A DNA stretch of 64,000 nt from Megaustenia siamemsis (Eukaryota > Mollusca > Gastropoda > Stylommatophora > Ariophantidae): the NCBI GenBank assembly GCA_032433765.1, contig JAVIAB010000159.1:57047542-57111541 (forward strand). The letters run 5' to 3'. Position numbers and translations under genes: made by a program. Shown here in pieces: positions 13,501 to 24,636 of the stretch. Each line of letters starts with the position of its first letter. The first letter of the stretch is position 1. Under the pieces are notes generated by a model. That model was not told the origin of the DNA. It did not search any database and saw nothing but the letters and a program-made list of their open reading frames with translations.

Positions 13501-14297
13501 CTCTCAGAACATATAGCGGTCTGTTTGTTTTGAACTTGTGTTTCTCAGACTTCATTATGGGAATTTATTTATGTATTATTACTGCAGCAGATCATTATTA
13601 TCGTGATGTATATGTTCTACATGACAAGACCTGGAGAGAAAGTGACATTTGTAAATTAGTTGGAATTTTGGCTGTTCTCTCTTGTGAAATGTCTGTTCTT
13701 GCTTTCATAAGTATTACTCTAGAAAAATTGTTGAGAACAAAGTTACATTTTGTTGAAGTTGTTTTTTCAGGCTCGAGTAAAATTCTTCCCCTGGTGCTGA
13801 CTTGGATCATAGCAGCCCTTCTTGCATTAACACCTGTTGTGTTCAGGTTTGACATCAACTCATCTAACGCCATGTGTGTTGGTTTACCTTTAACAAACAA
13901 GCGTCTCAAGGGCTGGGGTTTCTCTTTTAGTGTCTTTATAGTGCTCAACTTCATTCTGTGTCTGCTCAACATGTACGATCAGGGAGCGATACTACACGAT
14001 TCGTCTGGAAGCAGAACTACTCGAACCACAACTGGGATGTCTAAGACGGACATAGAAGACAAACTATTGGCTAAACATATGTCTCTGATGGCGCTGTCCA
14101 ATTTCATGTGTTGGTTTCCTATTGGAATCATGGGATTTTTGTCGTATAGAGGATATGAGATCAACAGTGATGTACTTGCGTGGACAACAGTTATCATTTT
14201 TCCCTTAAAGTCAGGAGTAAATCCAATTTTGAACATAATTCTTGTTCTCATGAACATATGGGAAAGGTTTAGATATGGAGTTAATAAACACACGTAA
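10591..14297 (+). CDS. GRL101-like G-protein-coupled receptor 2 (CTLD-LDLa-LRR-7TM), main exon
   Basis: Full-length paralogue of the receptor at 619, aligning from first to last domain. Order: unrecognised N-terminal domain with LFADAYDWYSV; C-type lectin-like domain (11199-11708, again WLPGKPSGG); LDLa-like units (12051-12125, 12204-12270); LDLa repeats (12450-12546, 12567-12671); leucine-rich repeats (~12775-13250); hinge TDSFEMCCPQIRG (13293-13395); seven helices (~13410-14250). TM2 SD and TM6 CWFP are kept. The DRY-like motif is EKL (13722-13730; arginine replaced by lysine) and NPxxY is NPILN (14220-14234; tyrosine replaced by asparagine). There is no stop or frameshift in 3.7 kb, so it is under coding constraint. 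The frame ends TAA at 14297, but GTAAGT at 14294 looks like a donor that splices to 14584 in phase 2. The signal-peptide exon is not identified. Ligand unknown. Confidence 0.9.
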
Positions 14298-14583
14298 GTG
14301 TATATCCACTTTGATGTAGTAGTCTTGCATTGATGTATATCACTGTTGATATGACTTTGTGTATATCCACTATAATATAGTCTGCTTTACATTGATGCAT
14401 ACCACTGTTGATATGACTTTATGTATATCCACTATAATATAGTCTGCTTGACATTGATGCATGCCACTGTTGATATGACTTCGTATATATGAACTATGAT
14501 GTAGTCAACTTACATTTCTACTATTATTGATATGGGTTTATGCCGTTTCCGGAATGTTCCTTAATTTTTTTTTATTTTTCCAG
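14294..14583 (+). other. Probable 290-nt terminal intron of receptor gene 2
   Basis: A perfect donor, AC|GTAAGT, overlaps the stop of the long frame. At 14565-14583 a T-rich tract ends in tttttccag. Splicing joins AC to GTTTAGTGATTAA and replaces the immediate stop with three residues (F-S-D) before TAA. I infer the intron from the site strength alone. Confidence 0.55.
14298..14535. repeat. ~62-bp tandem repeat, four copies, inside the intron
   Basis: Unit begins tgtatatccactataatata and ends ccactgttgatatgacttt. The two middle copies are almost identical; the first and last are diverged. Confidence 0.8.
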
Positions 14584-14596
14584 GTTTAGTGATTAA
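14584..14596 (+). CDS. Putative last coding exon of receptor gene 2
   Basis: If the GTAAGT/ttccag intron is used, coding continues G-TTT-AGT-GAT and stops at TAA 14594-14596. The following sequence would be 3' UTR. No AATAAA signal was found close by. Inferred from splice-site consensus only. Confidence 0.4.
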
Positions 14597-14934
14597 GGAC
14601 CGTATACTCAGTGCGGTTGCATCGAGATTTATAATTCAGAGGTTACATTTAAATCCAACAAGGACAATAACATATGGACCATACACAACTGAAATTGGTG
14701 TTGACTTACACGTTACAGCCTCTGCCATCTATTACGACGAGACACGTTAATTTATTATATATATTAGTATCGCAGTATTATTTCACAAGTGCTCTGGTCA
14801 CTGTTTTGGCGACATATTCATCTTCTGCGATCATGGCTCATTCAGACTAGGATTTCGGACTCTCTTATGAAGGCAGTTCGAGAATATGAAGACATAGACG
14901 AAGAAGGGGTTATGCATTTCGTTATAAGGTGCGT
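14597..14934. other. Possible 3' UTR and flank of receptor gene 2
   Basis: No repeat or other gene recognised. A 61-codon open frame here has no recognisable features. Confidence 0.35.
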
Positions 14935-15180
14935 TGATCATCATCCTCATCATGTTCCCTACCGGTTGGCGTAGGCGATCATGTCCTTCCACAATCTTCT
15001 TTCTACAGTGCATCGTATCAGTTCTGTTGTTTAATGTTTACCATGCCATGACACGAGCCTATCTAGTATTTTCTCTCTTTGTCGTCCGCAATCTCTCTTT
15101 CCTTTTATTTTAGCAGTTGTAACCAAGTATTCCAACTTTCATCTTCTCATGATGTATCCGAAAAAATGTTGATTGATTCT
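14935..15180 (-). mobile_element. LINE-C 3'-end fragment with (GAT)n tail
   Basis: Begins with atcatcatcctcatcatg (the tail) followed by the family's conserved 3' end (taccggttggcgtaggcgat, then caatcttctttctacagtgc), and ends near a CCGAAAAAATG segment corresponding to a FFGH-type motif. Truncated 5'. Confidence 0.75.
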
Positions 15181-15486
15181 TAAAGTGCGTGGATCTACAT
15201 ACAAAATGGTCACTTTTCTAAAATGCTCACAAGTACACTATCTAGACTAAAAGTATACATATTCCCTTTTATAGGAAAAAAAAACATACTGGATTTCATG
15301 CAATATCAACATTTTCTGTGCTCCAGTGTCACATTTGTTGCTTGTTTGAAGAATTCGTCTCTATTTGGCTGACAAGAACATTTATTCTGATGGCTTTTGT
15401 TATGGCTTATTCTTTATATTTGCTTTTCGATGCACGCCATTTTTGTGTATATGCCTGCATCTTTTGAACGATTATTTACCATTCCT
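15181..15486. other. Stretch with nothing recognised
   Basis: AT-rich lead-in to the 50-bp array. No exon or repeat identified. Confidence 0.35.
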
Positions 15487-16692
15487 CATGTCCACCCGTA
15501 ACTGCCGCACTGTGTTATACAATGTGGTACAATCTGCATGTCCACCCGTAACTGCCGCACTGTGTTATACAATGTGGTACAATCTGCATGTCCACCCGTA
15601 ACTGCCGCACTGTGTTATACAATGTGGTACAATCTGCATGTCCACCCGTAACTGCCGCACTGTGTTATACAATGTGTTACCATCTGCATGTCTACAGGTA
15701 ACTGCCGCACTGTGCTATACAATGTGGTACAATCTGCATGTCTACAGGTAACTGCCGCACTGTGTTATACAATGTGGTACCATCTGCATGTCCACCCGTA
15801 ACTGCCGCACTGTGTTATACAATGTGGTACAATCTGCATGTCCACCCGTAACTGCCGCACTGTGTTATACAATGTGTTACCATCTGCATGTCTACAGGTA
15901 ACTGCCGCACTGTGTTATACAATGTGTTACCATCTGCATGTCTACAGGTAACTGCCGCACTGTGCTATACAATGTGTTACCATCTGCATGTCTACAGGTA
16001 ACTGCCGCACTGTGTTATACAATGTGTTAGCATCTGCATGTCTAAAGGTAACTGATGCACTGTGTTATACAATGTGTTAGCATTTGCATGTCTACAGGTA
16101 ACTGCCGCACTGTGTTATACAATGTGTTACCATCTGCATGTCTACAGGTAACTGCCGCACTGTGTTATACAATGTGGTACCATCTGCATGTCTACCCGTA
16201 ACTGCCGCACTGTGTTATACAATGTGTTACCATCTGCATGTCTACAGGTAACTGCCGCACTGTGTTATACAATGTGGTACCATCTGCATGTCTACCCGTA
16301 ACTGTCGCACTGTGTTATACAATGTGTTACCATCTGCATGTCTACCCGTAACTGTCGCACTGTGTTATACAATGTGGTACCATATGCATGTCTACCCGTA
16401 ACTGCCGCACTGTGTTATACAATGTGTTACCATCTGCATGTCTACAGGTAACTGTCGCACTATGTTATACAATGTGTTACCATCTGCATCATGTCTACAG
16501 GTAACTGATGCACTGTGTTATACAATGTGGTACCATCTGCATGTCTACCCGTAACTGTCGCACTGTGTTATACAATGTGGTACCATCTGCATGTCTACCC
16601 GTAACTGTCGCACTGTGTTATACAATGTGTTACCATCTGCATGTCTACAGGTAACTGATGCACTGTGTTATACAATGTGGTACCATCTGCAA
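15487..16692. repeat. 50-bp minisatellite, about 24 copies
   Basis: Unit starts catgtctacaggtaactgcc. Two variable sites recur (ccacccg or ctacagg; aatgtggtac or aatgtgttac) and variants alternate in blocks, as expected from unequal exchange. One copy has a 3-bp insertion near 16488. The ctacagg version carries CAG|GTAACT, close to a 5' splice-site consensus. Confidence 0.95.
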
Positions 16693-16704
16693 TGTTTTTT
16701 CACA

Positions 16705-16767
16705 ATATGTATGTGTATATATATATATACGTATATATATATATATATACATATATGTATATACGTA

Positions 16768-16798
<31 letters not shown>

Positions 16799-16830
16799 AT
16801 AAATATGTATATAAATATATATGTATATTA
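16705..16830. repeat. (TA)n-rich microsatellite
   Basis: TA runs with interspersed ACGTA, TGTA and AAATA steps, directly after the 50-bp array. Open frames reading YIYI on both strands are artefacts. Confidence 0.9.
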
Positions 16831-16904
16831 AACATTTATTTACAATTATTTCAACATTACACACAGTTGCCACAATATACATTTAAATGAAGGATATCTT
16901 TTTT

Positions 16905-17300
16905 TCAATTATTGAAAATTTGAATGAAAAGACGATTAGAGGCCACAGAGATGGGGTATCTCAGAAGAATGTTGAAAGATCCCTGGACAGCTAAATAGAC
17001 CAATGAGGAAGTTATCAATGTGGCCAACACAAAAAGGGAGCTCTTAAAAAACATCAGAAAGAAGCAATCAACATTGTTTCGGGTCACCATGAGAAAAGGA
17101 AAGTTGGAATAATTGGTTATAACTGGCAAAATAAAAGGAAAGAGAGATCACGGACGACAGAGAGATAAAATACTAGATAGCTTGGTGTCATGGCATGGAA
17201 AAATGTCAACAACAGAACTGATACAATGCACTGTGGATAGAAGATTGTGGAAGGACATGATCGCCTACGCCAAGCGGTAGGGCACATGATGATGATGATG
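16905..17300 (+). mobile_element. LINE-C 3'-end fragment
   Basis: Translates (with shifts) to MKRRLEATEMG, RRMLKDPWTAK and a tail with SLVSWHGKMSTTELI before a (GAT)n tail at 17284-17300. Near-copy of the fragment at 26.9 kb. Confidence 0.75.
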
Positions 17301-17464
17301 TATCGAGGATTTCCATTCTTTTTAAGATATAAATATAAAGATAAGACATTTTTGAGTTTTCAAATAGAGTATAGAGACTCCACTTCTCCAGGGCACATAT
17401 TTTGGTGCGCATTACCCAGTGCTAAGTATTTTACTTAATGTTTTTCCTTTATTGATGACAAGCA

Positions 17465-17595
17465 CAGTATGGATGAAATACTGGATAGCTTGGTGTCATG
17501 ACATGGAAAACAGTCAACAACAGAAGATAATGGAGGGACATGATCGCCTACGCCAACCGGTATGGCACATGATGTTGATGATGATGACACGCCGA
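17465..17595 (+). mobile_element. LINE-C tail fragment
   Basis: Only the last ~110 bp of the family plus a (GAT)n tail (atgttgatgatgatga). An internal deletion removes the segment around the TELIRCTVDRRLW-type motif. Confidence 0.6.
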
Positions 17596-17727
17596 GTGAC
17601 CTTCTATTACGCTGTGTCGAATGGAGGATAAGCTTTCTCACTTGATGTCGTACCGAAGAGAGACCAACCGTGGGACCAGTCAGTCTGTTGTTCTGTTCTT
17701 CTGATTGTCTTAATTGATGTCAAACAA

Positions 17728-17900
17728 GTTACAGTCTTCTTCTTTTACCTTTTTTAGCTCCCAGTGGAGCATAGGTCTTCAACAAACACTTTCCAAGTCG
17801 TTATGTTTTTTGCCATTCTTTTAAGATCATTCCATGTCTTCCCCATTATCTTCATCTCTTGTTCTATCTGTCTTTTCCAAGAATTCCTTGGTCTTTACAG
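17728..17900 (-). mobile_element. LINE-B 3'-end fragment
   Basis: On the minus strand it ends with the LINE-B 3' terminus (CTCCACTGGGAGCTAAAAAA then a GAAGAA tail) and encodes the W-N-D-L-K-R-M-A-type C-terminus seen at 8.4 kb. Confidence 0.75.
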
Positions 17901-18179
17901 TAGCTGACCTATATTATAAATACTCATAATGACTATAACAATTAAATTTGGTTACAGTATTTTGTATTTGAAGCATTAAGAGGAGTATATCTGAGGCAAT
18001 TATTGTGCCATTATTTTCTTTTATTTAAGAGGTATTTGCTTTAAGCGCTTGGAGAGACCAGAATGATATAATCTGAAATGAAATTATAATACAAATAGCA
18101 GACATTGAAAAAATCCTACGATACATACATAAACAACAAAGAATCTGGGTTACACACTAAGAAATAACTCCATGCGATT
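17901..18179. other. Stretch with nothing recognised
   Basis: AT-rich; no repeat unit or exon recognised. Confidence 0.3.
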
Positions 18180-18365
18180 CCTTACAATACAAAGTATATA
18201 TTGAAAGAGGTAAGTACAGAAGAACAAGAGACAGACGCAGAGTAAGATGGACAGACACCAAAGAAGTGATACAATAAAATCAGTTTACACTGAGTGAAGC
18301 AGCCAAAAGGATGATAACCAGAACTTTGTATCTCCCTGGACACCCGAACGGATGTAAGAGGAAGT
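18180..18365 (+). mobile_element. Possible LINE C-terminal remnant
   Basis: Translation reads a charged block with RRTRDRRRVRWTD followed by SEAAKRMI, which resembles LINE C-termini. There is no RT motif and several stops, so the call is weak. Confidence 0.4.
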
Positions 18366-18550
18366 GAAGAAAGAGAAAGAAGATATGTCGGTTCATGAGT
18401 TTCCTCAATGGGATACTTTAGAAAGACAAATGTTAAACTAAAAATTGTATCGAGTAAAATGAAACTTAGTGTTGGCCATAATGTAACATAATTAGCTGAT
18501 GGTCAAACTAATATTGGCACTATCACCATAGTGTCTCTACATGAAGAGGA

Positions 18551-18982
18551 TTGAAGACTTTCCTTAGGATTGGACAATGTAGAATATATGCAGAATTGCT
18601 AAACTCATTGTTTAAGAAGCATTGTCGGATTCTTGGAAATTTAGGAAAAGTTAGAAACACATCAATTGTAATGGCACTTGAGCTACAACAGTTTCATAGG
18701 ACACCGAGTTGTTTGTTACGGTGTACACACGTGTTAGATTATTCTGTACGTGATTATGTCAATAGGACACCGAGTTGTTTGTTACGGTGTACACACGAGT
18801 TAGATTATTGTGTACGTGATTATGTCAATAGAACACCGAGTTGTTTGTTACGGTGTACACACGAGTTAGATTATTGTGTACGTGATTATGTCAATAGAAC
18901 ACCGAGTTGTTTGTTACGGTGTACACACGAGTTAGATTATTGTGTACGAGATTATGTCAACGATGGTTTGCTGATTTTCTAA
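18551..18982 (+). repeat. 143-codon frame built on a 66-bp tandem repeat (four copies)
   Basis: Four in-frame copies of a 22-codon unit (RTPSCLLRCTHELDYCVRDYVN). Copies differ by only a few bases. The unit contains the palindrome gtgtacac and two cysteine pairs in the frame. There is a non-repetitive 55-codon lead with no known motif. Because 66 is a multiple of three the open frame may be fortuitous; no splice or promoter evidence supports a gene. Confidence 0.7.
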
Positions 18983-19085
18983 TTGAGCCTTGAGAGTGGC
19001 ATGAGTGTAGCAGTTCATGTGGACGCTAGAAAAGCAAACACTTACACTATAGAGTGTGATAGATTCATGGAGGTCAAAGGAAATA

Positions 19086-19087
<2 letters not shown>

Positions 19088-19154
<67 letters not shown>

Positions 19155-19157
19155 CAT
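19088..19157. repeat. (TA)n microsatellite
   Basis: About 35 TA units with two tatacata interruptions. Confidence 0.9.
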
Positions 19158-19655
19158 AGTGATATATTGTATAAGCAAGCAAGACTATTATACAGACGAG
19201 CATATGAAGTGTAACTAGAGGGCTACAAACATTTAAACAAAACCAAAAAGACATCTTCTAGTCAGCGTATGAGGTGTTCAGCACAGACGTTGTTGCGGAC
19301 ATTGGTGCTTCCATTCCTGTACTGCTATAATTATTGACGAAGTGTTCGCCACTGCCAAATATCTGGTAGATCTGCAACAAGGAAGTAAACGTTCTTACTG
19401 TAACAGACTGCATTAGTAGAATGATAGACAATGTTGCATATATATATATGTGTGTGTGTGTGTTTCATTTGGATGCACACAGGATGAATCCATAGATGGT
19501 CGCATATTCCGTCGAGAATCTCCAGAAAATGAAAGTAGAACCTTGATCCATGTGCACGAACTCCGTAGCAGGGCCTAGAATCCACTGTATACAAACGTTG
19601 ATGCTGACAAATTTTTCTCCGACAGCCAAATTGATGGACTACTCTGTTACAGTTT
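19158..19655. other. Stretch with nothing firm
   Basis: Contains a short (TG)n run near 19449-19462. A 111-codon minus frame here has no recognisable motif. Confidence 0.3.
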
Positions 19656-19850
19656 ATAGGAGCCACAAGAGCTCAGTGGTTAGTGAACTTGACTACTAAG
19701 TAAATGAGGTCGGGTTCGGTCCTGATCGATGGCGTCAAGTTTTACCGAACCTTAAATGGTGTTTGTTTTTTTTTGTAATGGTAACTTCCACACCTGCGCA
19801 TTGCTCTGGTTAACACTTAATGTACCGAAGTAAACATACGGGGGGAGGGG
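19656..19850 (+). mobile_element. tRNA-derived SINE, copy 1
   Basis: Shows an A-box-like AGCTCAGTGGTTAG and, ~35 bp on, a B-box-like GGGTTCGGTCC, then CCTTAAATGG and a T-run. This matches the plan of the SINE at 32.3 kb (inverted). Followed by a G-rich run at 19841-19858. Confidence 0.6.
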
Positions 19851-19959
19851 GGGGGGGCGCGAGAATCGAAGGAGTAAAGAATTGAAGAACACCACTGTCT
19901 TATAAATCACATTAAAATGTATTTATTAAAAAAAATACATGATACACCATAAGATCTTT

Positions 19960-21075
19960 AGCAGAAAGAGTCATAGAGGTGTAGACAGATCAAGACGTAC
20001 GTTTCGTAGATTATACCAACGCATTTGACAAAGTAAAGCATCAAGAAATAATCAAAAATAAACGTAGACAGCAAAAGATCCATGAATAATAAAGAACGTG
20101 TACTGGCAACAAACATCGACCATAAGAACTGGAAACAAATTTTGAATATTTTAACAAATAAAACAGGGTGGTAGACAAGGTTGTGTGCTGTCACCAGATT
20201 TGTTTAATATTTATAGTGAGATTATTTTAAGATCCATAAGGGGCATGCCTGGAATAACAATCGTTGTTAATAATATAAATAATCTAAGGTATGCTGATGA
20301 TACAGTCTTAATAGCTAAGATTGATAATAAGTTACAGGAAATGTTAGACATTATAGTGAAAAAAAAACAAACATAAAGGACTCACACTTAACAGCAAAAA
20401 GACAGAAGTAATGGTCACAACAAAGAAAAAGGCATCACCTCAGTGCAAAATAAAACAAGTGGAACAATATTAAAACAAGTAAATGAATTTAAATATTTGG
20501 GAACTTTGTTAACCTCAGACGGAAGATGAACAATAGAGGTGATATGCACAATGGTTCAGGCAAAAGCAGCTTTCCAAAAAATGAGGAACATACTATGCAA
20601 TCCATTTTTGACAATAGAAACAAGAAAATGAGTTCTTAAATGTTATGTAGAGTAGTATTAAGATATGGATGCGAATCATGGACAATTGGACAACAGACAA
20701 GAAAATCACTGGAGTCTGTAGAAATGTGGTTTTACAGAAGAATGTTGAGAGTATCATGGACAGCTAAGAAGAGTAATGAAGATGTTCTGAGAGAGGTCAA
20801 AGCAAAAAGAGAACTAATTTCCAATTTTAGGAAGAAAAAATAATAATTTTTTGGAAATGTAATGAGAAGAGAACAGCTGGAATATATTGTAACAACTTGG
20901 AAAATTGAGGGATGAAGAGATATAGGGAAGCAAGAGAAAAGATACCAGACAGCTTAAGAGAATGGCTTGGCAGAAGGTCAAGAACAGAACTGATAAATGA
21001 CTGTCGAGTTCGAAAGTTTTGGAGAGACACAATCACCTACGCCAGCAGGCTTGGTACTTTATCATGATGATATTT
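19960..21075 (+). mobile_element. LINE-C' (related to LINE-C): decayed RT and C-terminus
   Basis: Motif A FVDYTNAFDKV (~20003), motif B around GGRQGCVLSPDLFNIY (~20165-20210), motif C YADDTVLIA (~20290), KYLGTLLTSDG and the tail SCESWTIGQQTRKSLE, ending in a family 3' end and a short GAT tail. Several frameshifts and stops break the frame. Endonuclease absent. Confidence 0.8.
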
Positions 21076-21189
21076 GCCAGATCCGTCTTCACTTGCTGCA
21101 ACTACCTTAATTTAAAATTACAGGCATGGTGCTTGATGATGATGATTGAAAAAAAAATGTTTTATACATCACATAAGAGATGATTGAAG

Positions 21190-21700
21190 TAGGATTATAT
21201 CATCATCATAGAGTGCCGTCTACGCAACGAAGGTTGGCTACCATGGAGCGCCATTCTGCTCTTTCTCTTGCTTTGATGGTGCAGGTTGCCATAGGATGAT
21301 TTTTCCATCTTTTGACGTTACTCGTCCATGTTAGTCTTGGTCTTCCTCTAACCACTTTTACCTTGTATTTTCTCCTCCAGTATTACTTTTAGTAGACTAT
21401 TGTGTCTTTTAACATGGCCCAAAAATTTGTCTTGTTTGAATTGTGCTTAGTAGTTCACTTTTTATTTTTAGTTATTTTAAGACTTCATCGTTTGTTTTCT
21501 TTTCCTTCCATCCAATTCTACCTATTCTTCTACGTATACACATTTCAAAGGCTTCAATTCTCTGTTCTGTTTTCTTGTCTAATGTCTATGTTTCTGCACC
21601 ATATAGGAATATTGAGAAGATATAAAATTTGGCTATTCTTAGTTTTAGCCCTGGTGTTATTTGTTTTGATGTTAGTGTGTTCTAGGATTATAATGTAGTA
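21190..21700 (-). mobile_element. LINE-D 3'-end fragment, minus strand
   Basis: Minus translation gives a GRGRPRLTWTSNVKRW block and a terminal MVANLRCVDGTL, preceded at 21.45-21.7 kb by the segment that matches 54.45-54.73 kb. A (GAT)n tail is present at ~21200-21209. The 98-codon + frame here is the antisense shadow. Confidence 0.75.
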
Positions 21701-21892
21701 AACAATGTTAAAATACAATAATAATTTATATAAAAAATGCCTCATAATCTGTGATCAATTAACATTATCTCATTTCACTTAGCAGATCTTGAAATGAGAT
21801 CGATCATATTTGCTTTTTTTCTATATAATTATATCCTTCCATAATTAATACTATTTTTGAACACACACGCAGTTTTCCTTCACAATTAGTAC
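21701..21892. other. AT-rich stretch, nothing recognised
   Basis: No repeat unit or exon recognised. Confidence 0.3.
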
Positions 21893-22230
21893 ACTATCTA
21901 TCTATCTATTGGCCTTTCAAGCCGTAGCCGGCCCATAGGGCGTAGACCAAGATACTCCTTCTCCTATCTGAATTTTTGTTCTAGCAGTTTTCAATTCTTT
22001 TAAAGATATTTTATCAAATCTCGCCATGTGTCTCTGTTCTGTTCAAGCAGCTCTATCTCATTGAGGGAGCCGAATCCTGCTGCTCTTGCCTCTCTCATCA
22101 ATGTTATTCTCAGTGTCTCCATGAGTCTTCCTCTTTTTCTCTTACCTGTTGTTTCCCATATAAGGGCTTGTTTTGCTATTCGGTTATTATCTCTTCTCAT
22201 CACATGTCCAACATGCAGGCAGATGTGTTA
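21893..22230 (-). mobile_element. LINE-E 3'-end fragment with (TAGA)n tail
   Basis: Minus frame (22203-22000) encodes RRDNNRIAKQALIWETTGKR and the family C-terminus ending DLIKYL, nearly identical to the large copy at 35.6 kb. The shared 3' UTR and a tctatctatctat tail follow at 21893-21910. Confidence 0.9.
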
Positions 22231-22279
22231 GTACACTACAGCTAAAAAAACGTATATGTTTATTTATATAAAGTTATAT

Positions 22280-22672
22280 GCCAAACGATCACGAAGATAC
22301 AGACTTTCATTAATGGATGCTTACGCAGGATAAAAGGATGGAAATGGCAGGACAAAATCACTAACATAGAATTATGGAAATGTACCAAACACCAGTGGCT
22401 AAAGAGATAAAGCGAAGACGATGGCGCTGGATATGACACATACTACGGAAGCCAACTAAAAGTATTACACAACAGGCCCTTTTTTGGAATCCCCAGGGGA
22501 AAAGACAAAATGGAAGACCAAAGAATTCTTGAAGAAGACAGATAGAAGCAGAGATGAAGATAATGAGGAAGACATGGAATGATCTTAAAAGAATGGCAAA
22601 AAACAGAACGACGTGGAAAGTGTTTGTTCAAGACCTATGCTCCACTGGGAGCTAAAAAGGTAGAAGAAGATG
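22280..22672 (+). mobile_element. LINE-B 3'-end fragment
   Basis: Matches the last ~390 bp of the LINE-B copy at 6.3-8.5 kb, including [17 protein letters not shown] and the terminal CTCCACTGGGAGCTAAAAAG plus a GAAGAAGA tail. Small deletions break the frame. Confidence 0.9.
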
Positions 22673-22860
22673 TGCCAAACGACACGACAAAATGCTCTAC
22701 TTTCTTGTAAACAATCATGAGCAATGTATTCGAAAAAAAGCCGATTTGTATTTACTCTGAGACTAAAGCGATATCGAATAACACAAAAACGTGCTATGAA
22801 TCGTTACAAACATTAGTATGTATTAAACATTATAGTAGAAGAGATGCGATTTATTTCTTG

Positions 22861-23740
22861 CATGACCTATGAGATAAAACCCCACGGTACGTTATAATTG
22901 TGTTTGTGCAGGTAGTTTACTATAAGAAGACATGTGATTTATTCCTTGCATGACCTATGAGATAAAACCCCACGGTACGTTATAATTGTGTTTGTGCAGG
23001 TAGTTTACTATAAGAAGACATGTGATATATTCCTTGCATGACCTATGAGATAAAACCCCACGGTACGTTATAATTGTGTTTGTGCAGGTAGTTTACTATA
23101 AGAAGACATGTGATTTATTCCTTGCATGACCTATGAGATAAAACCCCACGGTACGTTATAATTGTGTTTGTGCAGGTAGTTTACTATAAGAAGACATGTG
23201 ATTTATTCCTTGCATGACCTATGAGATAAAACACAACGGTACGTTATAATTGTGTTTGTGCAGGTAGTTTACTATAAGAAGACATGTGATTTATTCCTTG
23301 CATGACCTATGAGATAAAACCCCACGGTACGTTATAATTGTGTTTGTGCAGGTAGTTTACTATAAGAAGACATGTGATATATTCCTTGCATGACCTATGA
23401 GATAAAACCCCACGGGACGTTATAATTGTGTTTGTGCAGGTAGTTTACTATAAGAAGACACGTGATATATTCCTTGGTTGACCTATGAGATAACACCCCG
23501 CGGTACGTTATAATTGTGTTTGTGCAGGTAGTTTACTATAAGAAGACATGTGATTTATTCCTTGCATGACCTACGAGATAAAACACAACGGTACGTTATA
23601 ATTGTGTTTGTGCAGGTAGTTTACTATAAGAAGACATGTGATTTATTCCTTGCATGACCTACGAGATAAAACACAACGGTACGTTATAATTGTGTTTGTG
23701 CAGGTAGTTTACTATAAGAAGACATGCGATTTATTCCTCG
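22861..23740. repeat. 88-bp minisatellite, ten copies
   Basis: Exactly ten units in 880 bp, each starting catgacctatgagataaaac. Copies differ at a few sites (ccccacgg or cacaacgg; tgatttat or tgatatat). Each unit contains tgtgCAG|GTAGTT. Confidence 0.95.
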
Positions 23741-24636
23741 AACAGAAAATCAAGATAAACCACAATCCATGTCTGTAGCTTGAGAGTTACCCGAACTACA
23801 CCACAAACAACTTTCTTGTAAATGAAACCCAAATTGGAGGATAGACCCCCGAAGAGATCTGACCAAATTGTTGTAAGCTCATGATCATGTGACGTAAAGC
23901 GAAATTCAGTGGATCCAGCACATAAATGAACCAAGGGAATGTAAACAGAGAACCGTGTCGCGTCCACGGTGTCAGGGAGTACAGCAGTTTTAGGAAGAAC
24001 TATTTAGCGTTCCAGTCAGCCAGCGAACAATATTTAATAAAGATGTAATAGTATCGAGTATATATTCCTTCCTCACTCCACAAGAGAGATGTAGATATAT
24101 CTATTGCTCCTCTGTTGGCCTTTCCGGATGGTATGTTTTGTATATGTTTCTAAGATTCCATCAATGTAACTTTCTTTCTTGACCAGGTCTTGACTTTGGT
24201 GTTCTTGTAGACTTTTTTGAAGGGTGGTGGTGTGTTCTTGTTTTTATGCCATATCACGTGGCTAAACAATTGTTAATGTGTTTCAATAATGTATCCAAAC
24301 ACGCGAGTTATCCCAAGCTTTTGTATCAGTTATTCACATGTTTATTAACATGCATTTAAAATATTTCATTACGGTAGCAATTTGTCTCCCTGTTGGGTAG
24401 TCTATTGACCAGATCTGTTATTGACAGCACAATGTTGAAATAAAGATTATCTTTTGAGATGTCCGTTTTGTCTTTTGTGCTATATCCTTGTTGGACAACA
24501 CACGTGTCATCTGCTCGATAATTTCACAAACTTTATTGCAGTTGAGTCTATTTCTGCAGCCTGAGAATTATTATTGGTCATTAGACAAACGTTATACATA
24601 AATACAACCACATGTTTTATTTGACTTATGTCTGAC
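23741..24636. other. Stretch with no gene recognised
   Basis: About 900 bp with no tandem repeat, RT motif or exon pattern I can support. Confidence 0.35.
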
